A DNA stretch of 64,000 nt, taken from Pilaira anomala. Lineage: Eukaryota > Mucoromycota > Mucoromycetes > Mucorales > Mucoraceae. The position numbers and the translations under genes are program-made. Position 1 is the first letter of the stretch, and each line of letters opens with the position of its first letter. Shown here in pieces: positions 24,085 through 38,786 of this stretch. Below the pieces are notes generated by a model. It saw only the letters and a list, made by a program, of their open reading frames with translations, was not told the DNA's origin and did no database searches. The stretch is taken from contig JAIXMQ010000092.1 in the NCBI GenBank assembly GCA_025716855.1, positions 1-64,000 on the forward strand, in the 5' to 3' direction.

Positions 24085-24088
<4 letters not shown>
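24057..24088. repeat. (CTA)n microsatellite at the heme lyase stop codon
   Basis: About ten CTA triplets, read as TAG on the coding strand, lie so that the heme lyase stop is the first of a series of in-frame TAG codons. Confidence 0.9.
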
Positions 24089-24462
24089 ATAAATTCACCT
24101 TTTCTAAATGACATTCTTAATCTATCCCACATACCGGATGGAGATACTGCAGGGCGTACATCTAAATAAAAACTAGCAGACATTGGCTTCTTTGGGTCTT
24201 GTCTTCCTTTATAAAAATCAATGACATAAGTTACTTTCTCTCCACATCTATCTACAACCCAATCATGACGATCAAATGGAAGCGTATATCTAATAATAAA
24301 AATGTTGATAAGCATTCTCCTCTTACTTTCTAATGCATCATTCTTACCCAAACCATGATCGAATACGAGCTTTAGGTGTAATATCTTTAGGACGTCCTTC
24401 AAACTTTAATAACATGGGTTGATTACATTCACTAATTTGTATATAAATAAGTTATTCAGCTT

Positions 24463-24500
<38 letters not shown>

Positions 24501-25078
24501 TATGTGTATATACTTTACGTTTGGTGTAACTTTTCCCATTCTAAAATCTTTTGCCATGCCATTTCGTTAACTGCATTATGAATAGGAACAACAACTTGCA
24601 TATCTTGTTCTTCAGGTGTCCAGTTTTTACGTCTCATAGCATTGAAAAACATTTGCTCGGAGGGATAGACCCATAACTTATCGTCAGAGTTGGCACGAGG
24701 AATAGTAGAGATCTCTCTTTCTTTAGCAAGAGGTATCTTTTGGTCTGCTTGAGGTGCTTGTTCTGATACTTTAGGCATATTGTTAGCACTGTCAATAGCA
24801 TCAGAATCACATCCTTCTTTAGAAGCTGGTAAAAAGTTTTTATAAGTTGAAGGATCGACCGGGCAACTCTGAGGTTCCTCTGTCTCTGTCGTGTTTGGTG
24901 GAAGGAAATGTTTATATGAATTATGATCGACTGGACATTTAGGTTCCTCTACTTTTGTTTCAACAGTTTTATGATCGACTGGGCATTTAGGTTCCTCTAC
25001 TTTTGTTTCAACAGTTTTATGGTCGACTGGACATTTTGTTTCTTCCGTTTTTTGGTGTTTGACTGGGGACTCTGACAT
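24085..25078 (-). CDS. CYC3: Cytochrome c heme lyase (holocytochrome c synthase)
   Basis: Three exons (25078-24519, 24431-24348, 24289-24085) encode 282 residues. The N-terminal third carries four Cys-Pro heme-regulatory-type motifs: three CPVDH and one CPVDP. Two of these lie in identical 16-residue units ([16 protein letters not shown]). The catalytic domain shows [83 protein letters not shown] and the C-terminal YVIDFYKG block, all conserved in HCCS. The His of HNAVNE is the known heme ligand. The enzyme attaches heme to cytochrome c in the mitochondrial intermembrane space. Whether it also acts on cytochrome c1 cannot be told from sequence. Confidence 0.94.
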
Positions 25079-25185
25079 AATGTAGGTATTTTGTAAAATA
25101 ATTAAAAGTAAAAAAAAATATATATATATATATGTGTATATATAGAAAATAGGCTAGGGGTTGGGTGAGGGGGTTAAATTTATTT

Positions 25186-26946
25186 TTATTTGAATGCTGC
25201 TGGTGGTGAACTTGAAACAATACCATCATAATAATCTTTAGATTTTTGTTCATTTCCCTTCTTCTTCATTAGACCTCTTGTATCTAATGATTTACCAACT
25301 AAACTATCCAATTGTGGACGAATAAGTGAGTTCGAGGCCGCACTTTTTCTTCTAGCAGGTCTAGGGAACTGCTCTGATAATAATCTATCAGAATATGAAA
25401 AATCATAATTAACAAAACTAGAAGCCAACATATTATCTTTCTTTCTTGATCGTGCTTCATCTTCTTTTTCATCTTCTTTATCTTCATCATCTTCTAGTAG
25501 AGAATAATGAATTGTAATAGGTACTGATGTAGCATACAATGATACTTGATTATCTATTTCACTATTACTAGCAGTAGCAGTAGTAACATCTTTCTTCAAG
25601 TCAAAATCTTTTCGAATGTATTTACTCGTATTTCGCTTCTTTTTTATCCATGAAAACTTTTGATCAATTTCTGAAATAGATTTTTGTAAAGAAGAAGATA
25701 ATAGTATATCTTTATCTTTCTTTACATCTTTTTGTTCTTCAGATGATTCTTCTTGTTTATCAGTTGAATCAGTTTCTTCTTTTTCTTCTTCGTCAGAGAA
25801 TTCTTCATCTAAATTAAACATATCTTCTTCTTCTTCTTCTTCTTCTTCTTCTTCCTCATCATCATCTGCTTCTATATCATTATTTTTATTTTCATCTATA
25901 TAATAGAGTGTGAGTATTAATACGTGTTAATGTCAACAGACTACAATCTCTCATACTGTTATAATGATCAAGGTTCTTATTCTTGAGACTAGCACTTATA
26001 TCAGACTCATCCAAAGTAAACCCAATCTTTTTAATAGGAAGCTTTTTACTAGTAGCTTCTTCCGGTACTACCACAGCATTTGAAAACCGAACATGATTCT
26101 TTCCTTTCTTTTCATCCACATCTTGATTAGTCACTTGAATGATTTTGGACCATAATTGATTATTCTCTAATTTTGCTTGTGATATCAACTTTTGTGTCTC
26201 TTTTTCTTCCTTTTTTTTAAAATTTTCAATACGTAGCTTGGACTCTAATCGAATCTTATTCATTGATTGATCCAATAATGTTATAATTTGTTGATGTGTT
26301 GACACAAGTTTTTCAGGAACATCTATTTTTTTTTATGTTTATATATATATAAGTTTCTAAATTCTTCTTCCTATTCCCTTCCCAAAAAAAAAACAAACCT
26401 TCTGTACTAGGCATTGGAACTAAACCGTCCGTATCTTGGTCCAATTTAATATTAAAAATATCTGAATAACATGAATCTTTCTTGATCTTTTCAATTTCTT
26501 CTCCACACTAGTAAAAAAAAAAAAATGCATAAATAAATAAATAATAATAATAAACTGGTTTTATACTTACAATGGCGTTTTCGTGAATAACTACTTTACT
26601 AAACGAAGCGGATTCAGCTACAGAATATATTTCGCCACAGTTACAGTTAAGACAACTGGTAGTTTTCCAGTCTCCTTTGGTTACTGTATGAATCAGTGAG
26701 TTAAACTCCTGTATTTTTTAAAAAAAAATATAGTGTCAATGAAAAACCGTACATATATATATATATATATACATATATATTTACAATAACAATGCCACCC
26801 ATTCCAAGTTCAAATTCCCAGCCAAGTAACGGTTCTTTCACAGTTACTTGTGGTTTTAATTCGGCAAGTCCATCCAGGGTATATTTCGATGCAAGATGGA
26901 TTCTTATATTTAGACAGTGGCAAGAGTAAACTATAAAACTGGACAT
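25186..26946 (-). CDS. Unknown 494-aa protein: Cys-rich N-terminus and acidic C-terminus
   Basis: Five exons (26946-26785, 26708-26571, 26507-26399, 26322-25957, 25895-25186) join in one frame. The N-terminal 130 residues have paired cysteines (YSCHCLNIRIHL, then CLNCNCGEIYSV) and look like a small zinc-binding fold. A coiled coil follows (QQIITLLDQSMNKIRLESKL, ENFKKKEEKETQKLISQAKL), then HVRFSNAVVVPEEA. An acidic block with ten consecutive Glu and the Ser/Glu/Lys-rich stretch after it precede a C-terminal half with basic patches (PARRKSAASNSLIRP, GLMKKKGNEQK). I do not recognise the family. Conserved-looking Cys pairs and a nuclear-like acidic/basic tail suggest a chromatin or scaffold role, but this is a guess. 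The intron at 25956-25896 is required to keep the frame open. Confidence 0.65.
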
Positions 26947-26958
26947 TTTTTTTTTTTT

Positions 26959-27180
26959 CTATGAGAATAAGATAAAAAGAACGTCCTTCTTTTTAGTTAA
27001 AGGTTCTAAAAAAAATGGATCAAGGCGGAACTCTAAAAGACCTAAACACCCTTTCGTGATTAAAGTTCTCATGATAATCATTCTCTCATGACATACATAT
27101 GTAGTTTCATTTTCATTGTACTTTATAGGTTGACCTTGAGTATAATATTGTTGCGCAGAAAGATGAATATCAAGTCTCAA
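26959..27180 (-). CDS. Possible small unknown protein, 73 aa
   Basis: An ATG-started frame (MRLDIHLSAQQYYTQGQPIK) lies between two same-strand genes and ends 12 bp upstream of the next start. The first 35 residues look protein-like; the rest is hydrophobic and ends in a poly-Phe/Leu tail. It may instead be an exon remnant or 5' leader sequence. Confidence 0.22.
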   Translation of the reverse strand: MRLDIHLSAQQYYTQGQPIKYNENETTYVCHERMIIMRTLITKGCLGLLEFRLDPFFLEPLTKKKDVLFILFS

Positions 27181-27326
27181 GTAATAAAAACAATATAGTA
27201 TGTATAAATTTTCTTTAATATTGAAATTAATTTAATTATGCTGGTAACTCTAAAGCAATTACATGGACATCTAAACTGTTATATGAAGTCTAGAAGAAGA
27301 AGAAAAAAAAAAGCTCTATTTTATTT

Positions 27327-29357
27327 TTATTTTAGACGTACAAATTCAATCATCATTTCACAATGATCTGTATGCGGGAATATATCAATAGATACAGCAC
27401 GCAAAGGTTTGAAAGGTTGCCCCTTGAAACGATTTGAAGTGGGTCTACATAACCCAATTAGATTTGGCAAAGCTTGTTTGACATCACAACATATAAAAAT
27501 AACTTTTTCAATTTGCTCAGCTTCACGAACTGCTCGAATTACGCTTGTATTAACACCATTTCTAGGAGGATCTAATACTGCTATCACATTTTCATTTTTC
27601 GTACTCTTCACAACATCAATTTTATCTTCTACTTTACTGGCATAATATTCGACATTGGTTATATCTATTTAACAAGTAACGTGTTAATATACTTGTTTTT
27701 TTTTTTTCATAAACAATAACATACTGTTTAGTAACGCATTTGTTTTAGCATCAATAATGGCCTCGGGTATCATTTCAATACCGATAACTCTATCAACTGA
27801 TTTTGCCATAGTAATTCCAATAGTACCAGTACCACAGCATAAATCTAGCAAAGTGACTTTCTTATCTTTTATGTCACACCATTCAGCACATTTTGAATAC
27901 AAGAGTTCTGCTGCTGGTGTATTTACTTGAAAAAATGCGTTGGGAGAGATACGAAATCTACATCCTAATAGCTCTTCATATACATAGCCATCACCTATCA
28001 ATATTTCTGTTGTTCCTTTATCTGTAACGCCATTGGAAGCTCCATTCCATACTTGTAACATGAGCGTTGTTAGATTAATCTCGTTTTGATTTTTCCAATA
28101 ATCCATTAATTTTTCTTTTTCTTGTTGCACTTGAACATCTGTTAATTCGCTAGCGTTTATCTGAATTAATACCATCACTATAAATAAAGTTTTTAATACT
28201 GTCTATTTTAATTTTATTATGTGTACGTTTATTTACATACCATCGCCTGTGCGTTGTGTTTTGGTCATAATGGATCTCCAAACACCCACTTTTTCAACAC
28301 GATCATAGACATCATATTCGGATTCTTTTACATAATCTTCCATAGCTTTTGCTATTTCTTTGGCTTTATCAGGTATATGTAAACTATCCTTCGGGTTTAA
28401 TACCGCTGTAATACCCTCCTTATACAATCCTAATAAAAATCCTACGGTCTTTTTACCATCCAAATCTCTACCAATTGTAAATTCACATTTTGTTCTGTAT
28501 CCATTTACTAAAGGGGATTGAATTGTATCTAATAATTCAATATCCATATCTTTACTATACATTTTAAAAGAAATCGTTTTAGCGTTGAAGAAGCTGACTT
28601 TCTTATAGTTTATACTTACAGCGTATTTGTCCATGCAATTTGAGATTTTGCTTCTTCAGAAAGTTCGGGCAATGCATTTACCTTTTTGCGTAACGTATTT
28701 AAATAGCGATACCCTAACTTGTGTTTTTTTGCAATTTGTTCAGCGTATGGAATACTTTTTCCAAAAAAAAAAAAAAAAATAGTTTAATATACAAAATGTT
28801 TTAAATAAATGTGTTATTTACTTGTGAAGCGGTGTCACTTGATCTGCAATTCTTTCAGTTGGTGTTCTCGTATCATTTACATCCACTAAACTCTTTTTTT
28901 TAGCTTCAAACTTCACTTTAAAGGCTTGTTCTGATACTTGCTTATATTCAGTAGATATAATTTGCTTTTTAAATTCAACACCTTGTAGTTTTGACATGGC
29001 TGCTCGAGCAGCTTCTTCTGTCTATATATACAACAAGTAAATATAACAATAAAATATTTAACTTTAGGGCTTTTTTTTTTTTTTTTTTTTTTTTACTTCA
29101 AAATTCATATAGGCATAATCCCACTTTGGTGCCTTTTTGAAACGGTGGTGTAGATCTAAAGTTTCTAATAATTTTTTAATAGAACCTGTCTCATGCATGG
29201 GTAAATTAACTATTTTCACTCGATGAATGAACACAGGTTCTTTCGGAGTCAGGAGCAATGACTCCGTTACTGAACCTATAGACTTATTAGACTACTTCAA
29301 ACAAAATTCATTGCCGAATAAATCTTTACGGATTAGTTTCTTGGCTGCTTGAAACAT
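27327..29357 (-). CDS. tRNA (uracil-5-)-methyltransferase, TRMT2A type
   Basis: Seven exons (29357-29330, 29275-29097, 29021-28822, 28754-28620, 28554-28241, 28177-27725, 27664-27327) encode 548 residues. An N-terminal RRM-like domain (VFIHRVKIVNLP to WDYAYMNFE) is the TRMT2A arrangement rather than the yeast Trm2 one. The methyltransferase domain shows SPLVNGYRTKCEFTIG, FFQVNTPAAELLY, the SAM-binding LLDLCCGTGTIGI, VLDPPRNG, the catalytic Cys region VIFICCDVKQALPNL and FPHTDHCEM. It should methylate U54 of tRNA to m5U (ribothymidine). The 54-nt first intron (29329-29276) removes an in-frame stop and joins MFQAAKKLIR to SVTESLLL. Confidence 0.9.
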
Positions 29358-31477
<2,120 letters not shown>

Positions 31478-31696
31478 AACGGCTAAACTAAATGTACCGA
31501 GAATTCACTAAAAAAAGTAAATAACTCGGAAGTCCGATTCTTTTTTCTTTGAAAACAAAAAAAAAAAAAAAAAATTAAATAAATAAACAAAAACTTCCAA
31601 CATTTTCTAACTTTTTCTTTTTACATAAACTTTTATTTTATTTTTCTCTTAAACATATAGATATAATTATTCTTCTTCTGATTTATATATGTCATT

Positions 31697-33226
31697 ATGA
31701 GCTTGTTGTCTAAAAAGATGATTAAATTGACGGATAACAATTCATCACCATCATCACGTATGTCTGAAAGGGATCACAGTCAGTTTGAAGTAGCACCATT
31801 ATTAAACGATGGTCGCGACTCAATGGCTTCGAGTGAACAAGACGAGGCAGATTTATTAGCCTCACCGTTACATGTTTCAAGTCAAAGCCCACCCTGGAAT
31901 CCGCAATTGCAATCACAACGTAGTAGCCACAACAATAGACGACGAGCCACTTCAAAAAAATCTTGCATTATTTTATGCTGCATACTTACTATACTACCTA
32001 TTTTATCATTTATCCTATTTTCTTCAATATACTTCACTGCTTCTACTTTGCCTTCAATTCCAGCTGAAAAACAAACAGTGCCTACAACACCTCCTCGTTT
32101 ACTTACCTTTAACATGTTTATGAGACCTCCCGGTATAAAGAATAACAAGGATGACTTTAAAAATGAGCGTTTAGAATACATTGTACAAAATATTTTACCC
32201 TTTTATGACATCATTACCATTCAAGAAGCTTTTGCCTACGCTAATAGACGCATTGACACTCTGATATCCGCTGCATTTGATCAAGGGTTTTATTATCAAG
32301 TAGCTTCTCAAAGGCATTATCCTTGGGATTTGGGAGGCGATGGTGGTTTATTAATTTTATCCCGATATCCTATTCAAAAATCTGACCGGATTGAATTCCC
32401 CCGTGGTGTACACTCAGACTGGTAAAACTAAGAAAAAAAAAATGTTATAATTTATAGTTTTACTAAAAAAAAAAACACAGGCTATCATTTAAAGGCGCTT
32501 TACATGCTTTAATTCAACTCAATTCAGCACAACAAATCCATGTATATACAACACATACCCAAGCATCTTATGATAATGCAGGTGCAATTAATTTCGATGA
32601 TACAAAAGTAAGACTTAGTCAATTTGCTGAGGTGCATCAATTTATAGCCGATACCGCTAGAAACGATACACATCCTATTTTATTAATGGGTGATCTTAAC
32701 GTTGACGCTGCTGCTCATGATAATGGAATTGATGTTCCATCTCGTCATAGTTCACTTGCCTATACAATGATGATGGACGTACTGACAGGAAAAGGAACAC
32801 ATCTCGACTTAATTGATGACCAAGCTGAATCTGACATCACTTATGCTAGTGATTGGCAATTACAGAATTTGACGGATATTCCCTACGAAACATTTGGTTA
32901 TCATCCTGTTACCTTTGGTGATTATAAGAAGTTAGATAATGGAACATTAGTACCCGCTGAGACCATATTAACAAGCCATAATCAGCTTATGACTGTACAA
33001 AGTATTGATCGTTTATTCTGGTCTAGTCAAAATAACACTAATATTTCAATTGGTAATGTTACCGTTGAGCATTTTTTTACAAATAACGACAAATTACCGT
33101 TTACCCAAATATCAGGTAAAAAAAAAAAAAAAATTAGAAGAATGTAGAATAAATATATATAAACTAACATTTTTTTGGATTATTACATTAGATCATTATG
33201 GTTTAAGTGCTTTACTTTATCTTTAA
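31697..33226 (+). CDS. Neutral sphingomyelinase-like phosphodiesterase, type II membrane protein
   Basis: Three exons (31697-32421, 32481-33115, 33192-33226) encode 464 residues. An N-terminal cytosolic Ser-rich region of about 90 residues is followed by one membrane span (CIILCCILTILPILSFILF), then a lumenal/extracellular catalytic domain of the endonuclease/exonuclease/phosphatase fold. Signatures are LLTFNMFMRP, DIITIQEAF with catalytic Glu, GGDGGLLILSRYP, TTHTQ, LLMGDLNVD with the Asp-x-Asn pair, and the final SDHYGLSALLYL with the catalytic Asp-His. The E, DxN and SDH set fits Mg-dependent neutral sphingomyelinases, which cleave sphingomyelin or inositol-phosphosphingolipids. The C-terminal eleven residues including Asp-His come from a 35-nt last exon. 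Confidence 0.84.
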
Positions 33227-33259
33227 AAAATAATAAATAAACAATGATAGTAATTTAAT

Positions 33260-34426
33260 TTATCGTAAACCAACAGCTTTATAAACTTCTTCCATTGTCT
33301 TATTAGCTACATGCTCTGCTTTTTCAGCACCTTCATCTAAAACTTGTCTCACATAACCTTCATCTGCTTGTAATCTAACTAATTCAGACTGAATAGGTTG
33401 TAATTTAACAATAATTGCATCTGAAACACGAGTTTTGAAATCTTTTGTACTTGTAATATCTGCACATTCTTTGACTGCTTCTTCAATTTCAATGTCGCGC
33501 ATAGCTGCATAAATAGAAATCAAATTTGACATACCAGGACGTTCAACTGGGTCATAAGAGACACCTCGAATGCCATCTGTTGTAGCTTTACCAATCTTTG
33601 CTTGGATAACTTTAGGTGTATCGATTAAATTTAACCGAGAAAAATCTGAAGGATCGGACTTTGACATCTTTCCACTTGGTTCACGTAAAGACATGACTCG
33701 TTTAGCTGCTGGAGGTACAATAGCCGCAGGTTTAGGAAATACGGTTGTCTTGAATGTCTTATTAAATAATCCTGCAATATCTCTCGCTAATTCTAAATGC
33801 TGCATTTGATCTTCTCCTACAGGTACATGCGTTCCCTTATAAAGTAAAATATCTGCTGCTTGTAAAACTGGATAATCAAATAACCCCATCTTTAATCCAC
33901 TTGTCAAACTTTCATCAGCTAAGACGTGTGCATGGCTCATCCCTTTTCCTTCCATCTTTGTCTTCCACTGTGTCATACGCCCTAACCATCCTACTGGTGT
34001 AATACAGTTAAAAATCCAGGCAAGCTCAGAATGAGATCGTACTCGACTTTGTTCAAATAAAACTGAACGTTTAGGGTCTACTCCACAAGCTAATAAAGTG
34101 GCTGCAACGTCGAGTTTAGCTTGTCTTAATGTAGCTGGGTCTTGTGGCATTGTAATAGCATGTAAATCAACAATACTATAATAGTTTAAAGAACTTGTGC
34201 CTGTCACTGGATCTGGATCTTGTAACCGCGCCCAATTAGCCAAGGCACCCAAGTAGTTACCGAGATGAGGTGTACCTGTAGGTTGGATACCTGAAAATAC
34301 AATACGAGGCTTAGCTTGTGTTGTCAAAGTACGCTATAAAAAAAAAAGAGCATGTCTTGTTTTTTTAGTAAGACGTAACGATTTAAGTTTTATTTTAAAA
34401 AAAGTTACTTTTATTAAAGTATTCAT
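33260..34426 (-). CDS. MSW1: Mitochondrial tryptophanyl-tRNA synthetase
   Basis: Two exons (34426-34409 and 34333-33260) encode 363 residues. The 18-nt first coding exon supplies MNTLIK and the join gives MNTLIKRTLTTQAKPRI, a short basic presequence. Class I motifs are present: HIGH as PTGTPHLGNYLGAL and KMSKS as GKMSKSDPSD. LHAITMPQDP, the DYPVLQAADILLYKG block and VGEDQMQHLELARDI are typical of bacterial-type TrpRS, as expected for a mitochondrial enzyme. It charges mitochondrial tRNA-Trp. It converges on the sphingomyelinase-like gene with only 33 bp between stop codons, so their 3' UTRs probably overlap. Confidence 0.94.
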
Positions 34427-37140
34427 CCTGACAGCTTAAAAAAGAGTTTATTTTTTTTTTTTTAAAAAAAAAAGTGGTGTATGTCTGTGCGGATAAAACG
34501 TATTCCGGGCATTAAGCTCACGCATTTACTGGATTTCCCATTATTTTTGGAACAGAATTCGAAAATAATTAAAATAATTGAGAATTAGTTTTGGAACGAA
34601 GTTTGAGAATAAAATGAATCATCGTTTTGAATATGGAAATACCTTTGCAATAGTATTTTCGGACGAGTATGCTCTATCTTGGTGAGTCCTGTCTCCTTCT
34701 CTTCCGTTCTCGTTTACGAGCGGTTTTCGTGCAGTTTAATCCTGCGTGTAATGGCACGTAAAGCCATACGGATATTGAAGGGAGAGCTGGATTGATGGTT
34801 CTCATCATCTTAGTAGATGTCATCGCTAAGAAAAATATTATCATTGACTGTTGTGTTGTTGTACTTATCCGTTGTATTCTTAAAAATAGTAGTCTTTAAT
34901 CTTGCAATTCAACTTGGGGTCATAAAACTGAAATGCCAGCATCAACACCATCAGACCACATATCATATCAAAGTACATACAGAAATATTAATGGCACTTT
35001 TGAAGCTTCAAATAAGCTAATGCAATTTAGAAATAAAATTATTCTTCACTATATAATTTATTTTAACGGATAAAACAATTTCCTTTGACATATTGTGATA
35101 TACATAAATAAAACCACCTTTTTTTGTTAAAGTGAGTGTCTTGTTAACTTTGCCTACCAACAATTCAACATTCAGACTTTACTTGTTTATTATGCTATTT
35201 ATTTTAACCATTACATTGAAATTTTTTTATTATATATTTTTAATTCGTTGTAAAAACCAATTAGCAAAATATTTATTTTTATTCATAATTAAACTTGAAC
35301 TGATACGGTTGATATACCTATAAGAGGACAATTTTAGCTCTATGAAACTTTATGGTTAATGCATATGTATATATTTTCTTTTTGTATTAAAATATATGGT
35401 CAATGCATAAAGCTCAAAAGGCGCCACATAAACTCATCTACACAACAGTTAGGAACTCCGGAGGCCAAAAGTCTGCGTCACAAATCTTTTCTGTGGTGTC
35501 AATTGTGGTACACCCCCAAGAATTCTCCTTGATCAATATCCAAAACAGCCATTTGATTCTATGTCTCTCTCTTCTCTACCCAGTCGAAGACACAAAATAC
35601 AATCGATTAACATTTCCTTATATAACTGGTTTATTAGAAGATCATCGTATCATAAAGAAAATTGACTTCATTTATAGAAAAAAAAAAAAGCACTATACAA
35701 GCCTGATTAAACTTGCTATAAAAGAACATCAAACAAACAAACAAAAAAATCTTGTCATTTATAGCAAACCTGTCTCGAGTTACTTATGGTATGGGCTACA
35801 TGCTTCGAGTTTTTACCTTATCAGGCTTGAGATTTGAAGAAGTGAAAAAAGTAATTAAAAATAGATGGTTTTCACCTTAAAGACTGTACATATATAGAGA
35901 TGCTCAAGAGTACGAGATGTGAAATTTGAAATTACTGAAACTTCAAAGCTGGGATGTACCCTGACGAATGGCACCAGGATAATACACCGAAGCTTGTTAG
36001 ATTATGTGAAGCTTTATATTATTTATATGTCTCTACATTAAACCGTCATACTGAAACTTGTTACAAACTAGGCTTTTTTGGCTTTTTTGGCTTTTTAGTA
36101 AATAATAAATAATGAATTAAAACAAGTTTTTGAAGTTTTTTTTTTTTTTTTTTTTTATGCAGCGGTTTCCCAGGTACTGTTTGACCCGGAGAAATTACTA
36201 TATAAAGTATAGAAGGTAGGAATTTTATTTTTCCTGAAACTGAAAAAAAAAAAAAAAAACTTACGAGGGAAATCAGGGAAAATAGGTACCACATTAAGTA
36301 AGAAAAAGACCAGCCCCCCGTTACATTTTAGTGAAAAGAGAATAAACGTATCAAATGATGAAAACATTATATATTAAAAAAAACCCCTGATTTTTGATTC
36401 CTCAAACTATTCAGTACTACTATTTTTAAAGAATCAGCTCTCTATTGACCTTTGAAGTACAATGCATATCAAGACTACCCAAGAATGGTATTTGTAATTA
36501 CAACGTAATGTTAGCAAGTTGTTCACAGTTCAAATCTATACTCAATTTTATAATAAAGTCATTTGTATATAATCGATTATTGTTTTAATGGGTATCCAAT
36601 ATGATGTTTCAGAAACTATGCTGTAGTACTTTTGAATGAAAAGACCTTTTGGTGAATCGGGTTACGCCGTAAGTAGTTCTCTTGCTATTACTTACTGAAC
36701 ACGGGAAAAAAAACTAGAGGCTTGCAAAAGAGGCATTTTTTATCAAGTTTAATTATAATAGACACTTTTTCCTGTTGTAAAAAAAAAATGCTATAAATAT
36801 GACAAATTTCTCAAATGAACATCTTCTACTACATATGGCTTTAACGATGTCCATTATTACTGTATATGAATATTTTTAAGATATTTCAATTTTCAGCAAA
36901 ACAACCGGGATATTCTCTTCAAAAACTAGAATAGTAGTAATATTCAAGTAACACGAATATTACTTTTAAAAGTAAAAATCATGTATTTTACTTTTTCCCC
37001 GCAAAAAAAGTTCGGTATTTTAAACAGAATTTGTCCCACATCAATTTTTTTGTGTGAAAGGGATATAAAAGTTTCATTTTTATAACCTTTTTTATTTTAT
37101 TTTTTCATTTTGAAAAAAAAACTCACGTTTTTCACACGTT
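34427..37140. other. 2.7-kb interval without a confident gene
   Basis: AT-rich DNA with scattered open frames. The longest, 35403-35837 on the plus strand, has no motif and odd composition. A protein-like but stop-broken frame lies on the minus strand at about 34640-34815 (PFNIRMALRAITRRIKL). No terminal repeats were found. The last 200 bp before 37141 is likely the F-box gene promoter. Confidence 0.45.
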
Positions 37141-38786
37141 ATGACTTATATCTCACTTTCACTTATTTTTTCATCTGCTGGATATTCACAAACAAGAGAA
37201 GAAGAGGAAGAGAGATCGAAGAATTTACCATTATATATCACGATTTCTCCTCGAAAAGATGGAACCACAGCTAAAATAAAACGAATTAATCCTAAAAGAA
37301 ACAATTCGTCCAGTAAAACTACATTATTACCTTTAAAAAGGAAATTGAAAGCTTGTTCTTCATCGAATTTCTCTGCTATTTTACCTAAATTCCATGCACC
37401 TTTGAATCAACGTCGACCTTCTTCACTTTATTCAAGTAATAGCTTTAATACACAACCTGATATCACCAGATCAAGTAATGTATTACTTTTAGAAGAACAT
37501 GTGATTAAAAATCTAACAATTTTATAGATTTAACAACTCTACCAAACGAAATTATTTCAAATATATTAAACTATTTGGATTACATCACTATTCAAAAGTT
37601 ATCTAGAACATGCGGTAGAATGTATCTTATTTGCCACGATGATGTATTATGGCGTAGATTTCTCTATACCGATTTCCAATCCGTTCCTCCCCCTCCTCCT
37701 CCTCCTTCTGAAGAAAAGGCACTTACACTCAATATTCGTAAAAAGAGTAATGGTAGTTGTGGTGGTATCTCACAACAACTTACTCCTTCATATAATTTAA
37801 AACTCTACCAAAACCATCTTAAATTAGATCAACGCTGGTTAACCGGAAAGGTAAATAGCCGCTTTTTACAAGGTCATGAAGACAGTGTCTATTGTTTAGC
37901 TTGGATATCCAAAGATGTGTTAATCAGTGGTAGTCGAGACAAGACGTTAAAAATTTGGCATGTACCTACAAGTAAATGTGTTCGAACGATTGAAGATGAA
38001 CATGATGGTAGTATACTTTGTATGCGCGTTGATGAACAGCAACAACTTTTAATGACAGGCTCTTCAGATGCAACTTGTACAGTTTGGTCACTTCCAGATG
38101 TAAAACCTATTCTTAAGCTCAGGGGTCATGGTCATAATGTCTTAGGTGTTTGTATTGTTGGTGATCGAATCGTTACTTCTTCAAGGGATCATACTTTACG
38201 TGTATGGGATCGATTTACTGGCATTGAAATACGGCAAATGGTGGGTCATACTGCTTCTGTAAACGCTATCGAGCCTGTGAACCGATCTCGGGTTGTCTCG
38301 GCATCTGGTGATTCCAATATAAAATTATGGGATATCGAAACTGGTGAATGTATTCGTACAATGGATGGACATCAACTTGGTTTAGCTTGTATAAAATACA
38401 TCAATGGTCGTCTCTATAGTGGAGGATTAGAAGGAAAAATCAAGGTCTGGGATATTGAGACAGGTGAATGTCTTAATACTTTAGTGGGTCATGCTGGCAT
38501 GATTCGTTCTATTGATTGTTTAAATGGAAAGATTGTGAGTGGTAGTTACGATCGTACTCTTCGTGTTTGGGATACAAAGACAGGTGCTTGTATTCTTAGT
38601 TTTCAAAGTGGTCACTCAAATTGGATATTTAATGTCTTGATGAGTGGAACACGAATTGTTAGGTAAAAATATACATTATAAAAAGCCAGATTTTTTTTGC
38701 TTATTAATAATATTTATAGTTCGGGTCAAGAAAAACGAATCATGATACTTGATTTTAGTAATGGTTTGACTCCATTATGTAATTAA
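37141..38786 (+). CDS. F-box/WD40-repeat protein (SCF substrate receptor)
   Basis: Three exons (37141-37474, 37528-38662, 38720-38786) encode 511 residues. The 53-nt first intron removes a stop and joins DITRS to NLTTLPNEIISNIL. The F-box at about 112-155 reads LTTLPNEIISNILNYLD, then IQKLSRTCGRMYLI and VLWRRFLYTDF. Seven WD40 repeats follow from about 210; six are obvious (for example GSRDKTLKIW, GSSDATCTVW, SSRDHTLRVWD, ASGDSNIKLWD, GGLEGKIKVWD, GSYDRTLRVWD) and the last closes with RIMILDFSNG. The layout is that of Cdc4/Fbw7, Met30 and Pof1-type receptors that bring phosphorylated substrates to Skp1-Cullin1 ligase. Repeat sequence alone does not fix the orthologue. A Pro run (VPPPPPPPSEE) lies between the F-box and the propeller. 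Confidence 0.9.

Noticed and set aside
35403..35837. Plus-strand open frame of 144 codons
   Set aside because: No motif, odd composition, contains a poly-Lys run from an A-tract, and no supporting splice structure or start context.
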